Assembly: GCA_944323475.1 (NCBI GenBank)
Contig: CALUSQ010000005.1
Location: 1-64,000 of the forward strand
DNA length: 64,000 nucleotides
Source of the DNA: Candidatus Gastranaerophilales bacterium
Lineage (GTDB): Bacteria > Cyanobacteriota > Vampirovibrionia > Gastranaerophilales > Gastranaerophilaceae
Direction of reading: 5' to 3'
Positions 45,860 to 54,572 of this stretch are shown here, one piece after another (the first letter of the stretch is position 1; each line of letters starts with the position of its first letter). The notes beneath the pieces are model-generated. The model made no database searches and was not told where the DNA came from. It saw only the letters and a list, made by a program, of their open reading frames with translations. The position numbers and the translations under genes were made by a program.

Positions 45860-47962
45860 ATGTCAAAAATATTATTGGTTTCAGACAATGAAACACAAAA
45901 AGATTTAATATCAAAAGCATTAACTAAATCACCAAATGCACTAATATGTTCTTTGGATGAGACAGCAATTATTAACTATGTCGAAAAAAGACAAGTTGCG
46001 ATGGTAATCATTGATGAAGAAGTAGAATCTCTTGATGCAATAATTCTGGTCAAAAAACTTCACTCAACAGCAATTAAAGAAAATATAGCTATAGCCGCAA
46101 TAGTAAAAAATGATACAGAAAATACTGATTTACTAAAACTGGCAAATGTATATGTAACAAAGCCAATAAATGAAAAAATTCTAACCTCGTGTATTACAGG
46201 AAGCTTAAAATTAAAAAAAGCAATTGATACACTTTCTTTAAATAACAGTGAGCTTGCAAAAAGTCTTTATCAGCTTGACGTTCTTTATAACACATCAACA
46301 CAGCTTGCAGGCTCTTTAGACAAACAAAAACTTATAGACATTATGATTGATGGGCTTGAAAAAAGTCTCAGCTTTTCTTTATCATATGTTCTGGTTTTTA
46401 ATGATGAACACAACATAGAATTAATAATAAATTCACTTTATGGAATATCACCAAGACTTGAACATTCATTGAAACTCAGAGCAATATTAAGCTATAAAGC
46501 ACTATTTGACAAAAAAAGGATTCCATACGATATAAATGTCAATGAAATTAAAGTCATAAAAAACATCAAACATCCGATTGAAGAATATGATTTAAATATA
46601 CTCAAGTTTGATAATTTATTTGCACCAATTAATATTGGAGAAAAATTCTTTGGTCTCATTGAAGTATTTAGAGAAAACGACTTTACGCAAGAAGATACAA
46701 CTTGTTTTCAAACACTTGCCAGACAGGTTTCTTTACCTTTAGAAAATGCCGCATTATATGAAGAAATTAAAAACACAAACACCAAGCTAGAAAAGTTGGA
46801 AAGATTAAAATCAGAGTTTATCTCAATTGTTTCACATGAACTTAGAACACCACTCACAGCAATTAAAAATTCACTTGAAATTTGTCTTAGCGGCAAAGCA
46901 GGTGAAGTAAATGCCATTACTGATAAATTTTTAAATATGGCAAAAAGAAATGTAACAAGACTATCTGGCATTATAAATGATTTGCTCGACCTTTCAAAAG
47001 TTGAAGCGGGTAAAATGGATTTTAAATTTGAAAAAACAAATATAAATATCCCTGTTGAATTTATTAAAAATACTTTTGAAAACGTTGCTAAAGAAAAAAA
47101 TATAGAACTTATTCTGGAAAAAGAAAATGACATATCTCTTGCTTATATTGATACACAAAGAATCGAACAGGTTATGTCTAATCTTGTATCCAATGCTATA
47201 AAATTTACTAATGAAAATGGAAAAATCAAAATCAAAACAGAGAATATTAGAGAAAATGATTTGGACAAATCAATACTTCTTGGTGCACAAAATCCTGTTT
47301 TTTATGAAAACTATATCAAAGTTTCTGTAAGTGATAGCGGTATAGGGATTGCACCTGAAGATCTCAAGAAAGTTTTTGATCAATTTCAACAAATAGAAAA
47401 TTCATTGAACAGAAAAAATGGGGGCACAGGACTAGGACTTCCAATTGCCAAGCAATTAATTGAAGCTCACAAAGGATTTATTTGGGTCGAAAGTGAACTT
47501 GACAGAGGCACAACATTTTCTTTCGCAATTCCAGTAATGAGCGAAAAAGAAAAATTTATAACAGATTTAGAAAAAGAAACACTAAAAGCAAAAACCTGTT
47601 CTCAAAGTTTGCTTCTCGTATTAATAGAAGAAAAAAAAGAAGAACAAAATTCTTTTATCGATGCAATAAAACAAGAAAAAATATCAATAATAAGAAAAAC
47701 CTCAAATACCAAAGAAGTATATTATCTAGAAGAAAACAAAAATTATCTTGCTATAATGCTACCGGAAGCTGATAAATTTGCTCAAAGTTTTATAGAAAAG
47801 AAAATTGAAAGTATATTACATAATGAATCAGAAGAAACACAGTCTGAAAAATATGCTATATTGTATTCAACAGTACTATTTCCTGACAATGCACAAGATG
47901 CAACAGAATTGATGGAAAAAGCAAAAGATTTATTAAAAAACAAGGTGGAGGCATTATTATAA
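45860..47962 (+). CDS. Hybrid sensor histidine kinase with receiver-like, GAF and GGDEF-like domains
   Basis: 700 residues. Residues 1-120 have a receiver fold, but the usual acidic pair reads SDNE and the phospho-acceptor strand reads MVIIDEE, so phosphorylation is uncertain. A GAF domain fills about 140-300. The HisKA helix follows with SHELRTPLTAIKN (phospho-His near 326). HATPase_c covers about 420-565 with N box SNLVSNAIKFT, DSGIGI and GGTGLGLPIAK. The last 125 residues look like a GGDEF-fold domain with the signature erased: YLAIMLPEAD stands for FAVLLPxxD and SEKYAILYSTVLFPDNA for the SIG-type strand. First of a tight three-gene set. Confidence 0.85.
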   Translation: MSKILLVSDNETQKDLISKALTKSPNALICSLDETAIINYVEKRQVAMVIIDEEVESLDAIILVKKLHSTAIKENIAIAAIVKNDTENTDLLKLANVYVTKPINEKILTSCITGSLKLKKAIDTLSLNNSELAKSLYQLDVLYNTSTQLAGSLDKQKLIDIMIDGLEKSLSFSLSYVLVFNDEHNIELIINSLYGISPRLEHSLKLRAILSYKALFDKKRIPYDINVNEIKVIKNIKHPIEEYDLNILKFDNLFAPINIGEKFFGLIEVFRENDFTQEDTTCFQTLARQVSLPLENAALYEEIKNTNTKLEKLERLKSEFISIVSHELRTPLTAIKNSLEICLSGKAGEVNAITDKFLNMAKRNVTRLSGIINDLLDLSKVEAGKMDFKFEKTNINIPVEFIKNTFENVAKEKNIELILEKENDISLAYIDTQRIEQVMSNLVSNAIKFTNENGKIKIKTENIRENDLDKSILLGAQNPVFYENYIKVSVSDSGIGIAPEDLKKVFDQFQQIENSLNRKNGGTGLGLPIAKQLIEAHKGFIWVESELDRGTTFSFAIPVMSEKEKFITDLEKETLKAKTCSQSLLLVLIEEKKEEQNSFIDAIKQEKISIIRKTSNTKEVYYLEENKNYLAIMLPEADKFAQSFIEKKIESILHNESEETQSEKYAILYSTVLFPDNAQDATELMEKAKDLLKNKVEALL

Positions 47963-48337
47963 ATGAGTAATACAAAAAAAATTCTTATTGTAGATGATGA
48001 ACAGGATATAGTAGAGACCTTAAAATTTATGTTAGAAGCTCAAGGCTATGAATGTTTCTGTGCATATGATGGTGAAACAGGCCTCAATATGGCAAAAGAA
48101 ATTCTTCCTGATTTAATGATCCTTGATGTTATGATGCCCAAAATTAACGGCTACAAAATAAGCCGTCTTTTAAAATATGATAATAAATACAAAAATATAC
48201 CAATAATAATGGTAACAGCACGTTCGCAAGAAGATGATAAACTCATCGGTCAAGAAACCGGCGCTAATGAATATATAACAAAACCTTTTGAACTTGATGA
48301 AGTTATTAATAAAGTAAAAGAATATCTGGAAGACTAA
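47963..48337 (+). CDS. Stand-alone CheY-like response regulator
   Basis: 124-residue receiver with acidic residues in VDDEQD, phospho-acceptor Asp55 (LDVMMPKING), the TARS switch and conserved Lys in YITKPFE. No output domain. The ATG follows the kinase stop directly (TAAATG), so it is almost certainly the kinase partner, probably signalling to the ATPase encoded 2 nt downstream. Confidence 0.92.
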   Translation: MSNTKKILIVDDEQDIVETLKFMLEAQGYECFCAYDGETGLNMAKEILPDLMILDVMMPKINGYKISRLLKYDNKYKNIPIIMVTARSQEDDKLIGQETGANEYITKPFELDEVINKVKEYLED

Positions 48338-48339
48338 TA

Positions 48340-49734
48340 ATGGAGTTTGTTAGAAACAAAACACTAGAAAAATTAAAATATGACCTCGTAAGAGACAACA
48401 TTATCAAATACGAGGACTTAGAAACTGCTGAACAAGTAGCAGCAGCACAAAATGTAAATCTTGGACAAGTTCTTATTTCATCAGGAATAATTAGTGAGGA
48501 CCGACTTCTCAAATTTTTGGAAAGTAAACTCCATATACCGTATGTTAATCTAGATGACTATTCTCTTGATAAAAAATGTCTAAGCTATATAAACTTTAAC
48601 AATGCTCAAAAATACAAAGTTATACCTCTATTTGAAATTGAAGGAATCTTAACTGTTGCAATGTCTGATCCATTGGATTTATTTGCAATAGACAAAATAG
48701 TAGAGGATGCAAAATGTGAAATAGAACCTGTTATTTCATCTGAAAATGCTGTTATAAAAAAGATTGAAGAATATTATCAAAGTAGTAGTTCTGTTGGACA
48801 GATTTTTATTGATGAAAACAAACCCAAATATGATTGGCGTGAAGTTTTGAACAATGAAAACCTCTCATCTGGGCTATCTGATGAACACATACATAAACTT
48901 ATACGAGCTATTTTAAAACAAGCAATATCTGACGGCATCCATGAACTTTTCTTTGAACATATTCCAAACGGATTAAGCGTAACATTTAGAAAAGACTCTC
49001 AAAATGTTTCAACAGGTGAAATACCTTCTATTCTTGTATCAGCATTTATTGCAAAACTTAAAACACTTTCAAATCTAGATCCAACTGTATCAGAATTGCC
49101 GCAGCTAGGCAAACTGAGTTTTAAAGTTGATGAAATGGCTCTTATTGCAAGCATCTCTGCCTTTCCGACAATCCATGGAGAAAGAATTTCTATAAAAATA
49201 TATAAACCTCCAAAATCTTTACAAGAAACAGGAATGGATACAAAAAAAATAAATACAATTAGAAATTCAATGGAAAACCCTGGGATTATACTTGTCTGTG
49301 GCTCAGGCTTAAGTGGTAAAACACATCTTATTTATTCAATATTGTCCGATATAGCAACAAAAGACAAAAATGTTATGACAATTGAATCTATAACAAAATA
49401 TAATCTTGAAAATGTCAATCAATGCGAATTGAATGAGCACATAGGATTCAATCTAGATAAAGCTATGAGATTTATAGAGTTCCAATCACCTGATATTTTA
49501 TATTTTGAAGGTATAAATACAAAAGAAGGCTTAGATTACTTCACGTCTTTGGTATTCAAAAATAAAATTCTTATTACAGAATTTTTAGCAGAAAATATTG
49601 CGGATTTAATGAAAAAACTTTCTATAACAGACTTTTCTATGTTTAAATCAATGTTAACCTGCTTAATATTTATTCACAGTAAAGATAGTATTGAAGTCTT
49701 TGATAAAAAAGCTCTCGAAAAATATTTTAGTTAA
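48340..49734 (+). CDS. Divergent GspE/PilB-type ATPase with an MshEN-like N-terminus
   Basis: 464 residues. The N-terminal MshEN-like part (about 1-145) contains NLGQVLISSGIISEDRLLKF and KLHIPYVNL, the Leu-rich pattern of c-di-GMP-binding T2SSE_N domains. The ATPase core (about 165-464) keeps Walker A GSGLSGKTH and GERISIKIYKP (the TxxGE strand). The Walker B/Asp box reads SPDILYFEGINTKEG in place of DPDxxxxGEIRD. It is shorter than PilB (about 570) and lacks the zinc tetracysteine. Motor function may be reduced or altered. It follows the response regulator by 2 nt. Confidence 0.8.
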   Translation: MEFVRNKTLEKLKYDLVRDNIIKYEDLETAEQVAAAQNVNLGQVLISSGIISEDRLLKFLESKLHIPYVNLDDYSLDKKCLSYINFNNAQKYKVIPLFEIEGILTVAMSDPLDLFAIDKIVEDAKCEIEPVISSENAVIKKIEEYYQSSSSVGQIFIDENKPKYDWREVLNNENLSSGLSDEHIHKLIRAILKQAISDGIHELFFEHIPNGLSVTFRKDSQNVSTGEIPSILVSAFIAKLKTLSNLDPTVSELPQLGKLSFKVDEMALIASISAFPTIHGERISIKIYKPPKSLQETGMDTKKINTIRNSMENPGIILVCGSGLSGKTHLIYSILSDIATKDKNVMTIESITKYNLENVNQCELNEHIGFNLDKAMRFIEFQSPDILYFEGINTKEGLDYFTSLVFKNKILITEFLAENIADLMKKLSITDFSMFKSMLTCLIFIHSKDSIEVFDKKALEKYFS

Positions 49735-49841
49735 AATTTTGTAAAATTATATTAACAATTCCTGTAATTCGGTAAATTCTGATGAAAAAAAAATGTTTAT
49801 AAGTATATAGGAAACCGAAGGTAAAAAAGGAATATTTAATT

Positions 49842-50297
49842 TTGGCAGTTGAAAAGGTAACAATTCAGCAGGCTGCAGGTGACTTATTAAAAGACAAAGG
49901 AACAGAAAGCACAGCTGATACATATAGTTTTAATGGTTCAAATATAAATCCGTTTGAAGCATCAATTTCAAAATTGCAAAAAAATGGAATTATTAAGCAA
50001 CCTGTTCAAAAGAAGAATAAAAGCAAACTATTGTTTGGCAACAATATAATTCAAGAACCTGAAGCAAAAAAGGAAAAGATAAATTTTGAAGTACCTAAAG
50101 CAGAAAACAAATATAATCTAAATACGCTTTATAATTACTTTAAAAACGTTAAATATGGAATTGAACAGTTTGACGCAGCTTCTGCACCTTATGTAAAACA
50201 AGCTTTAGGCCATCTACCAGATAAAGATAGTTTATATGCAGCAGTAGACTCTAATAAAAGGATTGCGGCAATATTACTCGAAGCTAATTTATTATAA
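49842..50297 (+). CDS. Unknown protein between the ATPase and the HD protein
   Basis: 151 residues with a TTG start and AAAAGGAA upstream at a spacing of about 10. The N-terminal half is polar and probably disordered (TYSFNGSNINPF, then Lys-rich). The C-terminal half (about 90-151) is helical (LYNYFKNVKYGIEQFDAASAP, split by a turn). No family recognised. 107 nt separate it from the ATPase gene and 33 nt from the HD gene. Confidence 0.6.
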   Translation: MAVEKVTIQQAAGDLLKDKGTESTADTYSFNGSNINPFEASISKLQKNGIIKQPVQKKNKSKLLFGNNIIQEPEAKKEKINFEVPKAENKYNLNTLYNYFKNVKYGIEQFDAASAPYVKQALGHLPDKDSLYAAVDSNKRIAAILLEANLL

Positions 50298-50330
50298 ATT
50301 AAAAAAAAGCAAATAGGACATGGATTAGGA

Positions 50331-50882
50331 ATGAAAGAAATAGCAAAAGACGTATTACACTACGAGAATTTAAAAACTATTAAATATACTCACTTAGCAA
50401 CAACTATTGCGTATGCAAGAGCAATAGGAGAAGAATTAGGATACAATGAAAATCAACTTACAGTAATGCAAGTCGGTGCAGCATTACATGATGTAGGAAA
50501 ATCATTGATTCCACCTGCTATTTTAAACAAAAAAGGCAGATTAACAGACGAAGAAAGAAAAATTGTGAACCTTCATTCAGTATTGGGCTATGAACTATTA
50601 AAATCATTAGGCTATGGTGTAAACGTTGCAGAAATCGCAAGAGACCACCATAATCCGATGTCAAAAAATCCTATGGCACAAATCGTAAGAGCCGCTGATA
50701 TCTACTCTGCAATGAGAGAAGAACGTTCTTACAAAAAAGCCAAATCTCATGAAGAAGCAATGGAAGTTTTAAAATCAGCTAGAGTACCTCAACAGATTTT
50801 GAACGCACTTGATAAAAGATACGGAAAAAAGACATTCACGAAACCTATTCAAAGCTTTTCAATTCGTACTGCAGTTGCTTAA
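50331..50882 (+). CDS. HD-domain phosphohydrolase (HD-GYP-like, GYP motif lost)
   Basis: 183 residues. The metal motif HDVGKSLIPPAIL is intact near residue 58, and LHSVLGYELLKSLGY supplies the next His. Where HD-GYP enzymes have HHExxDGxGYP this protein reads HHNPMSKNP, followed by RAADIYSAMREERSYK. It may hydrolyse c-di-GMP with altered specificity, another (oligo)nucleotide, or none. Its end overlaps the convergent TPR gene by 38 nt. It probably belongs with the signalling genes upstream. Confidence 0.85.
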   Translation: MKEIAKDVLHYENLKTIKYTHLATTIAYARAIGEELGYNENQLTVMQVGAALHDVGKSLIPPAILNKKGRLTDEERKIVNLHSVLGYELLKSLGYGVNVAEIARDHHNPMSKNPMAQIVRAADIYSAMREERSYKKAKSHEEAMEVLKSARVPQQILNALDKRYGKKTFTKPIQSFSIRTAVA

Positions 50883-51768
50883 GCTCTGTTGAAAGAGTTT
50901 CATAGTTATTCATAGCCTCCTTAAGGTGATATTTATATTGTTCAATATCTCCAGTCTGTTTATATACATGAGCAATTGTATAATTAACCTCACCATTATA
51001 AGGATTGTTCATAATAGCAGTTTTTAGTATTTCAAGTGCTTGAGAAAAATCATTTTCTTTTGCATAAATTTTTGAAAGAACAATATATGCATTATCATCC
51101 TTTGGATTCAATTCTAGTGTTTTTCTAAGACAATCTTTGGCATTTTCTAAATAGCCTTGTTCAAAATATATTGAACCAAGATTAAAATAAGCCCAACTGT
51201 AATCAGGAGAAAGTTCCAAAACTTTTTCATAATGTTCAATACAATCTTTTCTTTCTCCAATTTTGTCTAACTCATAAGCAAGATAGAAATGTGCAAGATG
51301 GTCGTTAGGATTTAATTTCAATGCAACATTAAGACATTTTATCGCCAAATCATGCTCATTTAACTTTGAATACAAATAGCCTAAATTAAAGTAACTGTTC
51401 TCATCATCATTTTCAAGCTGTAAAACTCTTTTAAAAAACGGTATAGCTTTATCAAATTCACCCTTTTGTAAATAAGCATAACCAAGATTATACAAAAAGT
51501 CAGGTTCATCAGGATTTATATTCAAAGCATTTTGATAAGAAACAATAGCTTTATCAAACTGCTTTAGGTTTTCTAATACAATTCCAGCATTATAATGCAA
51601 ACGAGAATCTTCAGGAAATCTTTTTAGTAAATAATATAGCTGTTTTAAAGCCTCTTCATTATATCCATTTTCCATAAACTCAATAGCAAGCTCTCTTCTT
51701 GTTTTAAAATCAGTCGGGTCGCTTTCTAAACGGTTATTAAGTTCATTAATTTTTTCAAGATTGTCCAT
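50845..51768 (-). CDS. Tetratricopeptide-repeat protein
   Basis: About 307 residues made almost entirely of eight or so TPR units. Typical matches include LHYNAGIVLENLKQFDKAI, FLYNLGYAYLQKGEFDKA, AYFNLGSIYFEQGYLENA and AYIVLSKIYAKENDFSQA. Cytoplasmic, a protein-interaction scaffold; no signal peptide or enzyme domain. The start used is ATG 51768 (MDNLEKI); an ATG five codons earlier is equally weak in ribosome-binding signal. Confidence 0.87.
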   Translation of the reverse strand: MDNLEKINELNNRLESDPTDFKTRRELAIEFMENGYNEEALKQLYYLLKRFPEDSRLHYNAGIVLENLKQFDKAIVSYQNALNINPDEPDFLYNLGYAYLQKGEFDKAIPFFKRVLQLENDDENSYFNLGYLYSKLNEHDLAIKCLNVALKLNPNDHLAHFYLAYELDKIGERKDCIEHYEKVLELSPDYSWAYFNLGSIYFEQGYLENAKDCLRKTLELNPKDDNAYIVLSKIYAKENDFSQALEILKTAIMNNPYNGEVNYTIAHVYKQTGDIEQYKYHLKEAMNNYETLSTELKQLQYELKSFE

Positions 51769-51950
51769 AAATATTAATCTCATTTTCTTTTAAATATCAA
51801 ATTAAATATATAATTTCATAACAAAATATTTTGAAAAAGCCAAATTATCTAAAGATTTTTATCTTTAAATGTACAATAATTAATATAATATTGTATATTT
51901 CAATATTATACAAAAAATTCAAAATTGCTAAAATGCATAATTTTTATAAC

Positions 51951-51979
51951 AAAAAAGGACTCTCATTAGAGAGTCCTAA
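51951..51979 (-). terminator. Terminator downstream of tRNA-Leu
   Basis: On the minus strand GGACTCTC/GAGAGTCC (8 bp, 4-nt loop) is followed by six T residues. It sits 3 nt after the tRNA 3' end. Confidence 0.93.
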
Positions 51980-51981
51980 AA

Positions 51982-52070
51982 TGGTGCCCTGAGCCAGACT
52001 TGAACTGGCACTGGGGGTGAGCCCAATCGGATTTTAAGTCCGACGCGTCTACCGATTCCGCCACCAGGGC
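51982..52070 (-). tRNA. tRNA-Leu (anticodon TAA)
   Basis: 89 nt with encoded CCA. The acceptor stem is GCCCTGG/TCAGGGC-like, the D-arm GGCGGAATCGGTAGACGC is typical of leucine tRNAs, and the anticodon arm GGACTTAAAATCC carries TAA. A long variable arm (GGGCTCACCCCC) marks a class II tRNA. The T-arm is CCAGTTCAAGTCTGG. Confidence 0.97.
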
Positions 52071-52279
52071 ATACTATATTCAATTTTCATAAATGTAGAA
52101 AGAATATAAGTTCTAACCACCATTGCTAAAATGGTATTTAGCTTTCACTATAAGTATATTCCGGTAAAAAGCCTAATTTGTCAAGCAGTTATTTAAATTA
52201 ACAATATTAAAAAAAAATTTTTATAAAAAATGAACATTTTTTTTCATGATTCGTTATAGTATATGTAAGGACAAAAAAT
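52071..52279. other. Gene-free gap upstream of the anti-sigma operon
   Basis: About 210 nt between tRNA-Leu and the anti-sigma gene. I see a plausible -10 TATAGT near 52255 before the downstream start, and no structured RNA or open frame. The tRNA promoter should lie at its left end. Confidence 0.5.
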
Positions 52280-52636
52280 ATGAAAGAAAAAAAGTGTAAC
52301 GGTTATGAAAGTATGTTTACCTTCTTGAGTGAAAAAGATTTTCTTAAGCATCTTGAAACTTGCGAAGAATGCAAAAAAGAACATGAAAGAATGCAAAAAA
52401 TCTCAAATTTGATTCAAGAGGCTAAACCATACATAAAACAAAAAAGGAAAAACTCACAGATATTAAAAGCGGCATGTGCTATTTTTATAATCTGTTTCAC
52501 AACAATAAGTATACCAATTTACACACTTGGAACCAATGTCTACAATCAAGTTGTTGCCAGCATTGATGCCAATTCAATGACAGTAGAAGAAATGGGACTA
52601 CCTGTTGATGAATATGGATTCCTTTATATTAATTAG
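52280..52636 (+). CDS. Zinc-finger anti-sigma factor, membrane-anchored
   Basis: 118 residues. The N-terminal soluble part holds KHLETCEECKKEH, the His-x3-Cys-x2-Cys zinc motif of ZAS anti-sigma factors. One membrane helix spans about 65-85. The short extracytoplasmic tail is acidic. It precedes its sigma factor with 6 nt between, opposite to the usual sigma-first order. It should hold the ECF sigma at the membrane until a signal releases it. Confidence 0.82.
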   Translation: MKEKKCNGYESMFTFLSEKDFLKHLETCEECKKEHERMQKISNLIQEAKPYIKQKRKNSQILKAACAIFIICFTTISIPIYTLGTNVYNQVVASIDANSMTVEEMGLPVDEYGFLYIN

Positions 52637-52642
52637 GAAGTT

Positions 52643-53140
52643 ATGGATCTAAAAGAAATAATCAAAACACACGGTACAACCGTGAGAAATATCATAAAAC
52701 GAATTACAAATGAACAAAATGAGGATCTTGAACAAGAGGTCTACTGTAAAGTATGGAAAAATTCTGAAAAATATGAAGAAAAAGGCAATTTCTCTGCGTG
52801 GATAAAAACAATCAGCGCTAATATATCAAAAGATTATCTAAAATCATCACAAAAAAAACTAAATGACAACTCAACAAATGATGAAAATGTTCTTGAATTC
52901 GTAAAAAGTAATAAATCCACTCCGGAAGAAAACCTTTTAAAAAAAGAAAGACAAAAAATAATTGCAGATGCAATATACAAGCTTAAGCCAAAATTCAAAG
53001 AAGTAATTTTACTTTATGAAATAGAAAACAAATCATACGAAGAAATTTCTCAAAAAATCAAATGTCCTATAGGCACAGTTAAATCAAGATTATACAATGC
53101 AAAAAAAGAACTTGCACTAATACTTGAAGACTTAATGTAG
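52643..53140 (+). CDS. ECF-type RNA polymerase sigma factor
   Basis: 165 residues. Sigma region 2 includes DLEQEVYCKVWKN and WIKTISANISKDYL. Region 4 includes LKPKFKEVILLYEIE and SYEEISQKIKCPIGTVKSRL, the helix-turn-helix that reads the -35 box. The linker between is Ser/Asn/Lys-rich. It is coupled to the anti-sigma gene before it and followed 12 nt later by a CpxP/Spy-like gene, so it probably controls an envelope stress response that includes its own operon. Confidence 0.9.
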   Translation: MDLKEIIKTHGTTVRNIIKRITNEQNEDLEQEVYCKVWKNSEKYEEKGNFSAWIKTISANISKDYLKSSQKKLNDNSTNDENVLEFVKSNKSTPEENLLKKERQKIIADAIYKLKPKFKEVILLYEIENKSYEEISQKIKCPIGTVKSRLYNAKKELALILEDLM

Positions 53141-53152
53141 AAAGGATAAAAA

Positions 53153-53698
53153 ATGAAAAAATCTCTTATTATAGCTGCAATAGCATCACTTATGCTTACT
53201 TCAACAATAGCATATGCTGACACACAAACAAATACAGCTCCTCAAAAGCAGCCTTGTAAATGTCAAAAACACAATCCACCACAAATGAAACGTCAAAGTC
53301 TTGATGACAGACTAAAATTAACAGAAGAACAAAAACAAAAAGCACATGAAATCCGTATGGAAGGTCATAAAAAAATAAAACCTGTCATTGAAAAAATTAA
53401 AGCTAAAAATGAAGAAATAAAAACAGTCGTACAATCTAACCTAAAACAAGCTGAAAAAGATAAAAAAATTGTTGCATTGAAAAAAGATATACGTGAACTA
53501 AAACAAGAAGCAAGAAAAATAAGAAACGAAAACACAAAACAGTTTGAAGCTATACTTACACCAGAACAAAAAGCAGAATTTGAAAAAATCAAACAAGAAG
53601 CAAAAGCAAAACATCAAGAAATGAAAAAACACAAAAAAATGCACAAACCTGGTTACGGACCACAAGGATGCCCAAAAGCACAACCCCAAACAAAATAA
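53153..53698 (+). CDS. CpxP/Spy-like periplasmic protein
   Basis: 181 residues with a signal peptide (1-22, IAYA). The mature protein is a Lys/Glu-rich helical bundle with two LTxxQ-type motifs: LTEEQKQKAHEI and LTPEQKAEFEKI, as in Spy/CpxP. A short Cys/His stretch near the mature N-terminus (CKCQKH) and a His/Cys/Met-containing tail could bind metal. It is probably the effector of the sigma/anti-sigma pair. Confidence 0.83.
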   Translation: MKKSLIIAAIASLMLTSTIAYADTQTNTAPQKQPCKCQKHNPPQMKRQSLDDRLKLTEEQKQKAHEIRMEGHKKIKPVIEKIKAKNEEIKTVVQSNLKQAEKDKKIVALKKDIRELKQEARKIRNENTKQFEAILTPEQKAEFEKIKQEAKAKHQEMKKHKKMHKPGYGPQGCPKAQPQTK

Positions 53699-53710
53699 AT
53701 AATATTTATT

Positions 53711-53737
53711 AAGGCTCTGAAAATCAGAGCCTTTTTT
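53711..53737 (+). terminator. Terminator of the sigma/CpxP-like operon
   Basis: AAGGCTCTGA/TCAGAGCCTT with a 3-nt loop, running into a T-run. It lies 12 nt after the CpxP-like stop. Confidence 0.95.
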
Positions 53738-53874
53738 GTACATAATTTATAAAAGCTTAGACTCCAATAAACTAATTTTAAATTATTAAATATATTTAAA
53801 AGCTCAATATTTTATATTGACTAAATAATTAATAAAAAATTAAAATAAATTAGAAGAAACTAGTGGAGAGAAAT

Positions 53875-54552
53875 ATGAAAAAAATTATTTTATCTTTGAT
53901 TGCATTCGTAATGACATTTTCTATGTGTTTTGCAGATGAATTGAGACTTGATAAAGAAGCAAAATACCAAAAACAAGTCATGCAAATAGGTTTTCGTATT
54001 TTGAATGCAAATCAAATAGAAAAAAGAATGACCTTCTATTACGATAACAATAAAAATGTAAATGCTGTTACATATATGACATCAAAATCTATTCATGTTT
54101 ACAAAGGTATTTTACCTTTCATGGACTCTGAAGATGAAATTGCAGCAATCATCTCACATGAAATAGCACACGGAATAGAAGCACATAGAGGATTGTGGCG
54201 CAGAATTATTATGTCAAGTTGCACCAAATCATTTGAGTTTCAAGCAGATCAAAAAGCTGTTGATTTAATGGTAAATGCAGGCTACAATCCTGTCGCATTA
54301 ATTATAATTTTGAATAAAATATCTCCTGAACAAAACTGGTTCGAACGTTCAAGCTCACATCCTGAAGGTTCTAGAAGAATGCTAGCATTGTACGATTATA
54401 TTTATGGAAAATATCCGGAATATCTTATAGATAATGCATACAAAAATAATTTGTACTATCAAAATTTTCTTTTAACAACAAAGTCTGAAAGAAAAAAAAT
54501 AAGAGAAAAATATACTCCTGTTAAACCAGTAAATAACAAGAAAACAAAATAA
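53875..54552 (+). CDS. Secreted M48-family metalloprotease
   Basis: 225 residues from ATG 53875. GGAGAG lies just before it; an upstream GTG at 53863 includes that site and is unlikely as the start. The signal peptide is about 1-20 (MCFA). Zinc motif HEIAH at about 95-99 (context ISHEIAHGIEAHRG), third ligand in SFEFQADQKAVDLM, and SSHPEGSRRMLAL later: the standard M48/BepA/LoiP layout. Likely a periplasmic quality-control protease. First of three secreted-protein genes in the same direction. Confidence 0.9.
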   Translation: MKKIILSLIAFVMTFSMCFADELRLDKEAKYQKQVMQIGFRILNANQIEKRMTFYYDNNKNVNAVTYMTSKSIHVYKGILPFMDSEDEIAAIISHEIAHGIEAHRGLWRRIIMSSCTKSFEFQADQKAVDLMVNAGYNPVALIIILNKISPEQNWFERSSSHPEGSRRMLALYDYIYGKYPEYLIDNAYKNNLYYQNFLLTTKSERKKIREKYTPVKPVNNKKTK

Positions 54553-54572
54553 AAATACTACAGGAGAAAAAA

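Noticed and set aside
49842-50882. The unknown protein and the HD protein as one gene broken by a frameshift.
   Set aside because: A stop, a 33-nt gap with its own upstream signal (GGATTAGGA) and a self-contained HD domain argue for two genes.
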